From Rhizorhabdus wittichii RW1 (GTDB lineage: Bacteria > Pseudomonadota > Alphaproteobacteria > Sphingomonadales > Sphingomonadaceae), in assembly GCA_000016765.1 (NCBI GenBank), contig CP000699.1:3621001-3685000 (forward strand): 64,000 nt of DNA. The letters run 5' to 3'. This document shows positions 55,341 through 63,451 of this stretch, piece by piece. A program made the translations under genes and the position numbers. The notes below the pieces were generated by a model. It had not been told where the DNA came from and ran no database searches. It saw nothing but the letters and a program-made list of their open reading frames with translations. Positions within the stretch are counted from its first letter, which is position 1, and every line of letters starts with the position of its first letter.

Positions 55341-57026
55341 ATGCTCGACCTGGTGATTCGCAATGGACTCGTTTGCGACGGCAGCGGCGCGCCCGCCTAT
55401 CGCGGCAGCGTCGGCATCCGCGACGGGCGGATCGTCGCGATCGGGGAGGTCGACGGCCTCGCCCGCCAGATCGTCGACGCCGGCGGCCTCGTCATCGCGC
55501 CCGGCTTCATCGATCCGCACACCCATTATGACGCGCAGCTCGTCTGGGACGGGCAGGCGCAGCCGTCGCTCGAACATGGCGTGACGACGGTGGTGCCGGG
55601 CAACTGCTCGCTCAGCCTGGCACCGCTCCGGGCCGAGCATCGCGAGCTGCTCGGCGCCACGTTCCGCAAGATCGAGGAGATGCCGAAGAACGCCTTCGAC
55701 GCCGGGCTGAGCTGGGAATGGGAGAGCTTCGCCGATTATCTGGCGACGATCCGCCCGACCCTCGGCGTCAACGTCGCGCCGCTCGTCGGGCACAGCCTGT
55801 TGCGGCTGTGGGTGATGGGCCTCGACGCGCGCGAGCGGGCCGCGACCGATGCCGAGATCGCCGCGATGCAGGCGCTGCTCGGCGAATGCCTCGATGCCGG
55901 GGCGGTGGGGATGAGCGGGTCGTGGGTCGACATCGACCATGAGAACCGCCCGGTGCCGGCGCGGCTGGCCGAGCCGCGCGAGCTCGACGCGCTCTGCGCC
56001 ACGCTCGGCGAAAAGGGCGGCATCCTCCAGATCGTGCCCGAATTCTGGGACGCCGACCTGCTCTGCGCGCGGATCGACCTGCTCGCCGGCCTGTCGCGCA
56101 AGCACGGCATCCGCACCACCTTCTCGCCGCTGTTCGACAGCAACGCCGCGCCCGAGCTGGTCGGCATCGCGCTCGACCGCGTCCGGCTGCAGACCGCGCA
56201 TGGCGCGACGGTGGTGCCGCAGATGCAGACCCGGCCGATCGACCTGTCGTTCGACCTGACCGCGCCGATGTCGACCTTCGCGACGCTGCCCGGCTGGTGG
56301 GCGATGACGCTGCTGCCGCGCGCGGAGAAGCTGGCGTTGCTCCGCGATCCCGAGCGCCGCCGCGCGCTGGCGGCGGAGATGGACGATTTCTTCATGCCGA
56401 TCGGCCTGCAGATCGACTTCGCCGATGCCTATGTGAAGCGGATGGGCACGCCCGACGGCGCGCTGATGGGCCGGCGCGTGGGCGACCTCGCCGCCGAGCG
56501 CGGCTGCCACATCGCCGAGGCGATCATCGACATCGCCCTGGCCGACGACCTCGCCACCTCGTTCGGGCTCGACGCGATCGGCCATGACGACGCGGCGAAG
56601 ATCGCGACGATGCTCGCCGATCCGCTGGTCGGGATCGGCGCGGGCGACGGCGGCGCGCATGTCACCAATTTCGCGACCTATGGCGACACCGGCTATCTGT
56701 TCAGCCGCTATGTGCGCGGGTTCGGCGCGATGCCGCTGGAGACCGCGGTGCGCAAGCTGACCCACGACGTCGCCCGGCTGTGGGGCCTGGACAAGCGCGG
56801 CCTGCTGCGGCCCGGCTATGCCGCCGACATCGTCCTGTTCGATCCCGAGCGGATCGACCGGGGGCCGGAGATACCGGTCGAGGACCTGCCGGCGGACGGC
56901 TTCCGCTACATCCGGCGGGCGAGCGGGATCGAGCGCGTCTTCGTCAATGGCGCGCTCGCCTATAGCCGCGACGGTGGCTATGCGGCCGCGCGCGCCGGCA
57001 CGGTCGCGGAAAGGGTCGCGGCATGA
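55341..57026 (+). CDS. Amidohydrolase family protein (N-acyl-D-amino-acid deacylase type)
   Basis: A 561-residue metal-dependent amidohydrolase. LDLVIRNGLVCDGSG is the N-terminal beta-sandwich start, GFIDPHTHYDAQL supplies the HxH metal ligands, GVTTVVPGNCS the Cys region of D-aminoacylases, and GAGDGGAHVTNFATYGD the catalytic Asp. It belongs to the group annotated as D-aminoacylase but in sphingomonads often of unknown substrate. The ATG at 55341 is 9 bases after GGGAG; ATG 55335 is an alternative. Overlaps the next gene by ATGA. Signal peptide absent, so cytoplasmic. Confidence 0.9.
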   Translation: MLDLVIRNGLVCDGSGAPAYRGSVGIRDGRIVAIGEVDGLARQIVDAGGLVIAPGFIDPHTHYDAQLVWDGQAQPSLEHGVTTVVPGNCSLSLAPLRAEHRELLGATFRKIEEMPKNAFDAGLSWEWESFADYLATIRPTLGVNVAPLVGHSLLRLWVMGLDARERAATDAEIAAMQALLGECLDAGAVGMSGSWVDIDHENRPVPARLAEPRELDALCATLGEKGGILQIVPEFWDADLLCARIDLLAGLSRKHGIRTTFSPLFDSNAAPELVGIALDRVRLQTAHGATVVPQMQTRPIDLSFDLTAPMSTFATLPGWWAMTLLPRAEKLALLRDPERRRALAAEMDDFFMPIGLQIDFADAYVKRMGTPDGALMGRRVGDLAAERGCHIAEAIIDIALADDLATSFGLDAIGHDDAAKIATMLADPLVGIGAGDGGAHVTNFATYGDTGYLFSRYVRGFGAMPLETAVRKLTHDVARLWGLDKRGLLRPGYAADIVLFDPERIDRGPEIPVEDLPADGFRYIRRASGIERVFVNGALAYSRDGGYAAARAGTVAERVAA

Positions 57027-57241
57027 GCGCGACGCTCGCCCCCGTCCGCCGCTTCGTCCAGCCGGAGAGCGGCGACGACTGGCCGCGCATCGCCGCGCGG
57101 GTCCTGCCCGACCTGCCGGCCGAGGCCGCGATCGAGCAGCTCAAGAGCTGGAACCTGCACCTCGTCTTCCGCCCGATCAGCGTGATCACGCCGTCCGACA
57201 TCCTGTTCGTCGAGCCGCCGCGCGCGCCGGCCGGGGCGTGA
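57023..57241 (+). CDS. Small protein, LysM-like pattern
   Basis: A 72-residue protein overlapping the amidohydrolase stop (ATGA) and the next start (GTGA). The pattern DWPRIAARVLP, then AIEQLKSWNLHL, then ITPSDILFVEPP resembles the order of conserved positions in LysM-type or tail-protein-X domains (W/I...LKxWN...GDxLxV). There is no signal peptide. Overlaps with both neighbours support that it is a real gene. Function unknown. Confidence 0.7.
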   Translation: MSATLAPVRRFVQPESGDDWPRIAARVLPDLPAEAAIEQLKSWNLHLVFRPISVITPSDILFVEPPRAPAGA

Positions 57242-57489
57242 GCGGGGAGGCGCGGATCGAGGCGGTGCGGCTGACCCCGACGCATGACGGGGAGGCGGCG
57301 CTGGCGGTGACGCTGCGCTTCGCCAATGGCGGCCGCTCGCAGGTGCAGATCGACGCCGACGGCCTGCGCCGGGTGCTGGCGCGCGCCGGCGCCGGCCATG
57401 CGGCGGAGCTGATCGGACGGAGCTGGGCGGTGCTCGACGTCGCGCAGCCCGCCTTCATGACGGGACCGAAGGAAGGGACGGGGCGATGA
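57238..57489 (+). CDS. Small protein of unknown function
   Basis: An 83-residue protein starting at GTG within the previous stop and ending within the start of the COQ4-like gene. It appears to be a small beta-rich domain (EARIEAVRLTP, EAALAVTLRFANG, RSQVQIDADGLRRVL, SWAVLDVAQPAFM). I do not recognise a family. The tight coupling to its neighbours suggests a subunit or partner of the COQ4-like or LysM-like protein. Confidence 0.7.
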   Translation: MSGEARIEAVRLTPTHDGEAALAVTLRFANGGRSQVQIDADGLRRVLARAGAGHAAELIGRSWAVLDVAQPAFMTGPKEGTGR

Positions 57490-58319
57490 ACGGGCGGACC
57501 GGGCTGGCGGCCGACGAGGCGGCCTATCTGACGGGCGCGGCGGAGCCGGCGACGTCGAGCGTGCTGATCAGCAATTCCAAATTCCTCAACAGTCCGCTGT
57601 TCCGCGACGTCTATGCGCAGATGGGGCTGAAGCGCGACGGCCACGACCTGCCCGACGCCTATCTGATCCCGACCCTGTCGCGGGCGATGGGCGAGGTGGT
57701 CGATCCGGCGCGGACGATGGCGCTGCTCGCCGCCGAGCGCGATTGCCTCCCCGAATTCGCCGCCTGGCTCGACGAGCGCTTCGTCTCCGACTTCACCGCC
57801 GAGCAGGTGGCGCATTGCGCCGAGGGGACGCTGGGCGCGCGCATCCATGATTTCATCGCCGGCAGCGGCTACCAGATCGATTTCCTGTTCAGGGACGCGC
57901 CGCGCAACGACTATGAGTTCCTGCTCAAGCGGCGCGCCCAGAACCATGACATCGAGCATATCGTCACCGGCCTCTGCCCGAGCCAGGTGGGCGAGATCGC
58001 GCTGATCGCCGCCAACACGATCGCCAACGCCCGCTATTTCTCGACCGACTTCGCGCATGAGCTGAACCTCTACGGCACGGTCCTGATGTCGACCTCGCTC
58101 AGCCGGTCGGGGCTGCACTATCCGAAGACGCTGCCGGCGCTGCTGGAGGGGTTCGCGCGCGGCCATGCGCTCGGCTCGAAGCAGGCGAAGCCGCTCTTCA
58201 TGATCCGCTGGGAGGAGCATCTCGACCGGCCGATCGCCGACATCCGCGCCGAGTTCGGTTTCGAGGACGGGCCCGAGCCCGGCCATTGGGACTGGGTCTT
58301 CGAGGCGTTCAAGGGCTGA
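57486..58319 (+). CDS. COQ4-like protein
   Basis: A 277-residue helical protein with the zinc motif H154-D155-x2-H158-x11-E170 (NHDIEHIVTGLCPSQVGE), the hallmark of the COQ4 family, whose eukaryotic member takes part in ubiquinone head-group chemistry. LYGTVLMSTSLSRSG and GHALGSKQAKPLFMIRWEEHL follow. As this copy sits in an operon with an amidohydrolase and two tiny genes, it is likely an accessory paralogue acting on another compound rather than the housekeeping enzyme. Confidence 0.85.
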   Translation: MNGRTGLAADEAAYLTGAAEPATSSVLISNSKFLNSPLFRDVYAQMGLKRDGHDLPDAYLIPTLSRAMGEVVDPARTMALLAAERDCLPEFAAWLDERFVSDFTAEQVAHCAEGTLGARIHDFIAGSGYQIDFLFRDAPRNDYEFLLKRRAQNHDIEHIVTGLCPSQVGEIALIAANTIANARYFSTDFAHELNLYGTVLMSTSLSRSGLHYPKTLPALLEGFARGHALGSKQAKPLFMIRWEEHLDRPIADIRAEFGFEDGPEPGHWDWVFEAFKG

Positions 58320-58342
58320 CACAGCAAGAGGGAGAGAGAGCG

Positions 58343-58780
58343 ATGAGCGTGACGACCGCCCTGAAGGGGCCCGAGGGCCTGTGCCGCAGCTATGGCCAGG
58401 CGATGCTCGACAGGGACGGGCGGGCGCTCGCGGCCCATTATCTGTTTCCCTACATCTCCTTCACCCTCGGCCATGTCCACAGTTTCGAGGACCGCGCGAC
58501 CGCCGACGCCGCCTGCGCCGACCAGGTCGCCCGCTTCGGCCGGGCCGGCGTCGGCACCGACATCCGCCTGGTCGATTATCGGGTCGAGCCGGTCTCGGCC
58601 GATTCGGCGCTGTGCCATGTGACCTGGGAGGTGTTCCCGGTGGACGGCACGCCCGGCTGGTCGTGGACCAACGTCTACGGCTATCGCCGCCGCGGCGAGG
58701 AAGAGGGGTTCGAGTTCAACATCTCCGACCAGGAGATCGGCGAACTGCTCCGGCGCTTCCCGGATTTCTACAGCCTGTAG
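58343..58780 (+). CDS. SnoaL/NTF2-like protein
   Basis: A 145-residue protein with the first-helix pattern LCRSYGQAMLDRDGRALAAHYLFPYISFTLGHVHSF. It belongs to an NTF2-like subgroup distinct from the BaiE-like proteins, with the conserved tail EEEGFEFNISDQEIGELLRRFPDFY. It has a GAGGGAGAGAGAG site and follows the COQ4-like gene by 23 bases. Function unknown. Confidence 0.8.
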   Translation: MSVTTALKGPEGLCRSYGQAMLDRDGRALAAHYLFPYISFTLGHVHSFEDRATADAACADQVARFGRAGVGTDIRLVDYRVEPVSADSALCHVTWEVFPVDGTPGWSWTNVYGYRRRGEEEGFEFNISDQEIGELLRRFPDFYSL

Positions 58781-58849
58781 CGGTCCGCCCGGCGCATCGG
58801 CCGGAGATCGCCGTTGACGTTCGGCGCCGGCTCGGCCAGCAGGGCGGGG

Positions 58850-59197
58850 ATGCCGATCGAACGCTATCTCCGCCCCATCGTCGATGCCTATGCCGAGCTG
58901 GTCGAGCGGATCGCCGCGGCGACCGGCTTCCCGGACGCGCTGCTCCACGTCCATGCGGGGCTGCTGATCCTGGTCCTCGCCCGGCTGGTCACCCGGCGCT
59001 CCTTCGCCTCGCCGGTGCCGCTCGCCGTCGTCGCGGCGGCCGAGCTGATCAACGAGATCCTCGACCGGCTCCACCATGGCCGCTGGATGCCGGACACCGC
59101 CAGCGACGTGATCAACACGCTGTTCTGGCCGCTGGTCATCTTCGCGATCGAGCGGTGGCGCTCCGGCGGATCGGGCGGCCGATCGCGGCGGCGCTGA
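58850..59197 (+). CDS. Small integral membrane protein
   Basis: A 115-residue protein with three hydrophobic segments: VHAGLLILVLARLV, VPLAVVAAAELINEIL and INTLFWPLVIFAIERW. An acidic ELINEILDRLHHGRW between the second and third resembles the polar motif seen in VanZ-like and phosphatase-related small membrane proteins. The ATG at 58850 is chosen over an upstream TTG. Function unknown. Confidence 0.7.
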   Translation: MPIERYLRPIVDAYAELVERIAAATGFPDALLHVHAGLLILVLARLVTRRSFASPVPLAVVAAAELINEILDRLHHGRWMPDTASDVINTLFWPLVIFAIERWRSGGSGGRSRRR

Positions 59198-59201
59198 CCG
59201 G

Positions 59202-59465
59202 TCAGGCCGGCGTCTCGACCAGCTCGACGATCTCGAACGCGAAGCTGGCCCAGCCCCGCATCCGCGCGGCCTCCTCGGTGGCGATCCGCTTCCTGCGCGC
59301 TTCGGACAGCGAGCGTGTGTGCCCCCAGAAGACCTCGGTCCTGCCGTTGGAAAGCTCGGCGACGATCCGCCAATAATGGGTGAAATCGTCGGTGGTGGGA
59401 CCGATCGTCTTCACATAGCCGTCGGCCATGGTGGCGGTGAGATAGCGTCGCTTCTTCTTCGCCAT
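59202..59465 (-). CDS. Conserved small protein of unknown function
   Basis: An 87-residue basic protein beginning [10 protein letters not shown] single predicted domain with [42 protein letters not shown] suggests a small RNA- or protein-binding fold. The frame continues upstream across the tRNA gene, but that part is not coding. Function unknown. Confidence 0.7.
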   Translation of the reverse strand: MAKKKRRYLTATMADGYVKTIGPTTDDFTHYWRIVAELSNGRTEVFWGHTRSLSEARRKRIATEEAARMRGWASFAFEIVELVETPA

Positions 59466-59505
59466 GGGCAGCCCCGGGTCCGGCAACGGGCTCGATCGAG
59501 GAAAG

Positions 59506-59582
<77 letters not shown>

Positions 59583-59689
59583 ACGCCGCGCCGCTATAGG
59601 GAGGTCGGGGCGGCCGCACAATCGCTTTAGGCGGCGGGGCGATGACAGCGCCGCCGCGCGCCGCTAAGCATCGGGCGGAAAGGTATCGC

Positions 59690-60328
59690 ATGAAACTGTA
59701 CAGCTATTTCCGCTCCTCGGCCGCCTATCGCGTCCGCATCGCGCTCAACCTCAAGGGCATCGCCGCCGAGCAGCAGGCGGTGCATCTGGTCAAGCCCGAT
59801 CCGCTGCCCGCCTTCCGCCGCGACGTCAGCCCGCAGGGGCTGATCCCGGCGATCGAGGACGCGGACGGGCTGATCGTCCAGTCGGTCGCGATCATGGAAT
59901 ATCTGGAGGAACGCCAGCCCGATCCGCCGCTGCTGCCGCAGGGCCTGGCCGAGCGCGCCTATGTCCGCGCCGCGGCGCTGCTCGTCGCCTGCGACATCCA
60001 TCCGCTCGCGAACCTGCGGGTGCTGCGCTACCTCAAGCGCGAGCTGGGCCACGACCAGGACGAGATCGACGCCTGGTATCGCCACTGGGTCGAGGACGGG
60101 CTCGGCCGGCTCGAGGCGTTCGTCGCCGGCAGCGGGCGGAGCGGCCGCTTCATCCATGGCGACGCGCCGACCATGGCCGATTGCTGCCTGGTGCCGCAAT
60201 TGTTCAACGCGCGGCGGCTGAACTGCGCGATCGATGCCTTCCCGACGCTGCTCGCCATCGACGCCGCGTGCGGCGAGCTGGAGGCGTTCCGCCAGGCGCA
60301 TCCGTCGGTCCAGCCCGACGCCGAATGA
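59690..60328 (+). CDS. maiA: Maleylacetoacetate isomerase (zeta-class GST)
   Basis: A 212-residue glutathione-S-transferase. The N-terminal active site SYFRSSAAYRVRIALNLKG is characteristic of MaiA/GSTZ, with the catalytic SS pair, and LIPAIEDADG follows; the C-terminal helical domain contains HGDAPTMADCCLVPQLFNARR. It isomerises maleylacetoacetate to the fumaryl form in tyrosine/homogentisate breakdown. Maleylpyruvate isomerase activity in gentisate breakdown is an alternative. The stop overlaps the methyltransferase start (ATGA). Confidence 0.9.
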   Translation: MKLYSYFRSSAAYRVRIALNLKGIAAEQQAVHLVKPDPLPAFRRDVSPQGLIPAIEDADGLIVQSVAIMEYLEERQPDPPLLPQGLAERAYVRAAALLVACDIHPLANLRVLRYLKRELGHDQDEIDAWYRHWVEDGLGRLEAFVAGSGRSGRFIHGDAPTMADCCLVPQLFNARRLNCAIDAFPTLLAIDAACGELEAFRQAHPSVQPDAE

Positions 60329-61269
60329 GCGGGGCGGGGGCCGGGGCCGAGTGCGGCGCGGCGGCGATCCCGATCCTCGATCCGGCGGCGCTGGGGCAGG
60401 CCGACTGGGCCGCGGCCGACCTGATCGTCCACGGATCGGCGCGGGCGGCGCTCGACGCGATGCCGGCCGGATCGGCGCATGTCGCGGTGACCAGCCCGCC
60501 CTATTTCGGCCAGCGCGACTATGGCGTCGCCGGCCAGATCGGGATCGAGCCGGACCCCGACGCCTATGTCGCGGCGCTGGTCGCGGTGTTCCGCGCGCTG
60601 CGCCGGGTGCTGCGCGACGACGGGACGCTGTGGCTCAACCTCGGCGACAAATATGCGGGCGGGGCGCTGCTCGGCATGCCGTGGCGGGTCGCGCTGGCGC
60701 TGGTCGCGGACGGCTGGCGGCTCCGCTCCGACATCGTCTGGCACAAGCCCAACGCGATGCCGCATTCGAACAAGCGGCGGCCGACCCACGACCATGAATA
60801 TGTCTTCCTGCTCTCCAAGACCGACGATTACCGCTACGACGCCGACGCGATCCGCGAGCCGCACCGCACCTTCGGCCCCGACAGCCGGATGCGCGGCGGG
60901 CGCGGCCATTTCGGTCGGCGCGGCGGCACCCCGGAACAGGGCAAGAATCGCGGCGACGCCAACCTCCATGACGGCCGCTGGGACCAGGCCTTCCACCCGC
61001 TCGGCCGCAACCGGCGCACCGTCTGGTCGGTGCCGCTCGGCAAATATCGCGACGCGCATTTCGCGGTCTTCCCGCCCGCGCTGATCACGCCCTGCATCCG
61101 CGCGGGCAGCCCGGAGGGCGGCGTCGTCCTCGATCCCTTCTTCGGCGCCGGCACGACCGGGCTGGTCGCGCGGGCCGAGGGCCGGCGCTTCGTCGGGATC
61201 GAGCTCAACCCCGATTATTGCGCGATGGCGCGCGACCGCATCCTCGCGGGCGGATCGGCGCCGGCATAG
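60325..61269 (+). CDS. Site-specific DNA methyltransferase
   Basis: A 314-residue amino-methyltransferase. The catalytic motif IV is TSPPYFGQRDYG (SPPY, more often seen in N4-cytosine enzymes), placed before the SAM motif I DPFFGAGTTGLVA, i.e. the beta-type order. A glycine/arginine-rich stretch (SRMRGGRGHFGRRGGTPEQGK) lies in the target-recognition region. No restriction gene is nearby, so it is an orphan. The overlap with maiA is unusual and may place it under a metabolic promoter. Confidence 0.9.
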   Translation: MSGAGAGAECGAAAIPILDPAALGQADWAAADLIVHGSARAALDAMPAGSAHVAVTSPPYFGQRDYGVAGQIGIEPDPDAYVAALVAVFRALRRVLRDDGTLWLNLGDKYAGGALLGMPWRVALALVADGWRLRSDIVWHKPNAMPHSNKRRPTHDHEYVFLLSKTDDYRYDADAIREPHRTFGPDSRMRGGRGHFGRRGGTPEQGKNRGDANLHDGRWDQAFHPLGRNRRTVWSVPLGKYRDAHFAVFPPALITPCIRAGSPEGGVVLDPFFGAGTTGLVARAEGRRFVGIELNPDYCAMARDRILAGGSAPA

Positions 61270-61356
61270 TCTGAACAGACGATGCCGGCCGATCCGGCGC
61301 CCTGTAGTTTCGCTTCCATGCTGCCGGACATCGGCGGGTCAAGGAGAGCGAACGTC

Positions 61357-62508
61357 ATGAAATTCTCGATCATCTACGAAGCGCAGATGGCGGACACGTC
61401 CCCCGAATCGGAGGTGCGCTGCTTCAACGAGATCGTCGAGCAGGTGATGCTCGCGGAACAGGTCGGCTTCGACAATGTCTGGTGCGTCGAGCATACCGCG
61501 CTGACCCAATATGCCCATATGTCGGCGCCGGAGACGATGCTCGCCTTCCTCGCCGGCAAGACCAGCCGGATCGGCATCGGCCATGGCGTCGTCTGCCTGC
61601 CGCCGGCGATGAACCATCCGGTCAAGGTGGCCGAGCGGATCGCCACCCTCGACATATTGTCGGGCGGGCGCGTCCATTTCGGCATGGGCAAGGGCGGCAC
61701 CCAGCAGGAGGCCGGCACCTTCGGCTACGACCTGGCCGAGCTGCAGCCGATGATCGACGAGTCGATGTACCTGATCCCCAGGATCATGACGCAGGACGAG
61801 ATCGAGCATGACGGCAAGTACATCAAGATCCCGCGCCGGCCGATCCATCCCAAGCCGCTGCAGACGCCGCACCCGCCGCTCTATTATGCCTGCACCCGCG
61901 AGGCGACGCTGGAGCTGGCCGGCAAGCGCGGCATCGGCGCGCTGGTGCTGGGCTTCTCGGGCCCCGAGGAGATCGCCCGCAAGAACGCCGTCTATCGCGA
62001 GAATTTCCGCAACCGGAAGGCCGAGGACCAGGTCGGCGTGGTGCCGACCGAGCATCTCGCCGCCTTCTGCGCGGCCTGCGTGCTCGACGACCGCGAGGAG
62101 GCGCGCCGCATCGGCCTGCGCGGCCAGCGCTTCTTTGCCGAGGCGATCGCCCACTGGTACCAGGGTGGCCCCAAGCCGTCGACCGACGACCTGTCGGCGG
62201 CGGAGCAGGAGGCCGCGTTGAACCAGGGCAAGGAAGCGGTCGTCGCCTATCTCTCCGAAGAGAAGATCACGATCGGCGACGAGCATACCAGCAACTATTC
62301 GGTCGCCGAGGATGCCTATGGCAATGCCGACGACTGCATCCGCTACGTGACCCGATTGCAGGAGGCCGGCGCCGACGAGGTGCTGTTCCTGTTCCAGATG
62401 GGCACCGTCCCGCACGCGTCGATCCTGGAGACGATCCGCAACATCGGCACCAAGGTGATCCCGCACTTCCGCGCCCAGGCGCAGCAGGCGGCGGTCGCCG
62501 CGGAATGA
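61357..62508 (+). CDS. LLM-class flavin-dependent oxidoreductase (luciferase-like)
   Basis: A 383-residue bacterial-luciferase-type TIM barrel. VMLAEQVGFDNVWCVEHTALTQYAH is the FMN/substrate loop, IGHGVVCLPPAMNHPVKVAERIATLDILSGGRVHFGMGKGGTQQE the family core. It needs reduced FMN from a partner reductase or F420-like cofactor. The start at 61357 follows AAGGAGAG by 9 bases. The stop overlaps an SDR start (ATGA). A Baeyer-Villiger-type or hydroxylating reaction is possible; substrate unknown. Confidence 0.85.
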   Translation: MKFSIIYEAQMADTSPESEVRCFNEIVEQVMLAEQVGFDNVWCVEHTALTQYAHMSAPETMLAFLAGKTSRIGIGHGVVCLPPAMNHPVKVAERIATLDILSGGRVHFGMGKGGTQQEAGTFGYDLAELQPMIDESMYLIPRIMTQDEIEHDGKYIKIPRRPIHPKPLQTPHPPLYYACTREATLELAGKRGIGALVLGFSGPEEIARKNAVYRENFRNRKAEDQVGVVPTEHLAAFCAACVLDDREEARRIGLRGQRFFAEAIAHWYQGGPKPSTDDLSAAEQEAALNQGKEAVVAYLSEEKITIGDEHTSNYSVAEDAYGNADDCIRYVTRLQEAGADEVLFLFQMGTVPHASILETIRNIGTKVIPHFRAQAQQAAVAAE

Positions 62509-63272
62509 GCGGGGGCAGCTTCGAGGGCCAGGTCGCCCTCGTCACCGGCGGCGGATCGGGCATCGGCCGCGCCGCCGCCCGGCGCTTCGCCGCCGAGGGC
62601 GCCGCGGTGGTCGTCGCCGACCTGAACGGGGAAGGCGCCGCCGCCACGGCGGCGCTGATCCGGGAGGCCGGCGGCCGCGCGACCGCGGTCACCGCCGACG
62701 TCGCGAGCGAGGCCGACAACCAGGCGATGTTCGACGCCGCCGAGCGCGACTATGGCGGCATCGACCATGCCTTCCTCAACGCCGGCATGCTCCAGCCCTA
62801 TATCCCGTTCGAGCAGGTGACGACGGCGCTGTTCGACAGGCTGATCGCGGTCAACCTGCGCGGCGCCTTCCTGGGGCTGCAACTCGCGCTCGCGCGGCTG
62901 CGGCCGGGCGGGGCCTGCGTCGTCACCGCCTCGGCGGCCGGCCTGATCGGCTTCTCCGAGGCGGCGGCCTATGCCACGTCGAAGCACGGCCTGGTCGGGC
63001 TGGTCCGCTCGGCGGCGCGCGCCTTCGCCGACAAGGGGCTGCGCGTGAACGCGGTCTGCCCCGGCATGGTGCTGACCCCGATGAACGGGATCGCGCAGGA
63101 CGACGCGCTCGCCGAGGAGCTGTCGCATCCCGGCTATCGCGGCGGCCTTTCGGCGCAGCATATCGCCGAGGTCGCGCTGTTCCTGATGTCGAACCGCGCC
63201 GCGGGGGTCAACGGACAGGCGCAGCTCGTCGATTCGGCCCTGCTGTCGTCCTTCCCGCCGCTCGATCTCTAG
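62505..63272 (+). CDS. Short-chain dehydrogenase/reductase (SDR)
   Basis: A 255-residue classical SDR: TGGGSGIG loop, DLNGEG for NAD(H), LNAGM in place of NNAG, TASAAG and YATSK. It is coupled to the luciferase-like gene and probably acts on its substrate or product. A REP-like element follows the stop. Confidence 0.9.
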   Translation: MSGGSFEGQVALVTGGGSGIGRAAARRFAAEGAAVVVADLNGEGAAATAALIREAGGRATAVTADVASEADNQAMFDAAERDYGGIDHAFLNAGMLQPYIPFEQVTTALFDRLIAVNLRGAFLGLQLALARLRPGGACVVTASAAGLIGFSEAAAYATSKHGLVGLVRSAARAFADKGLRVNAVCPGMVLTPMNGIAQDDALAEELSHPGYRGGLSAQHIAEVALFLMSNRAAGVNGQAQLVDSALLSSFPPLDL

Positions 63273-63309
63273 CTCTGTTCCGGGTCAGATCGAGACTGCC
63301 CCCCCGATG

Positions 63310-63402
63310 GTCATTCCCGCGAAAGCGGGAATCCACGGTCACGGCACATTCAGCCTCTTGGGGGCCTTCATCCATGGATTCCCGCTTTCGCGGGAATGAC
63401 GG
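63310..63402. repeat. REP-like composite element, copy 3
   Basis: Third full copy of the element at 2607-2701, in the same orientation, with both hairpin arms and the conserved spacer (CACGGTCACGGCACAT and CCATGG boundary). It lies between the convergent stops of the SDR (63272) and the LuxR gene (63452). Confidence 0.9.
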
Positions 63403-63451
63403 AAAGATGGGGAAACCGGCAGGATTCGATCAAATCCGGAAAGAATCTAGG

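Noticed and set aside
51916-56765. Long minus-strand frames over cysNC, cysQ and the amidohydrolase
   Set aside because: They are antisense to clearly identified conserved enzymes and have shadow-type composition.
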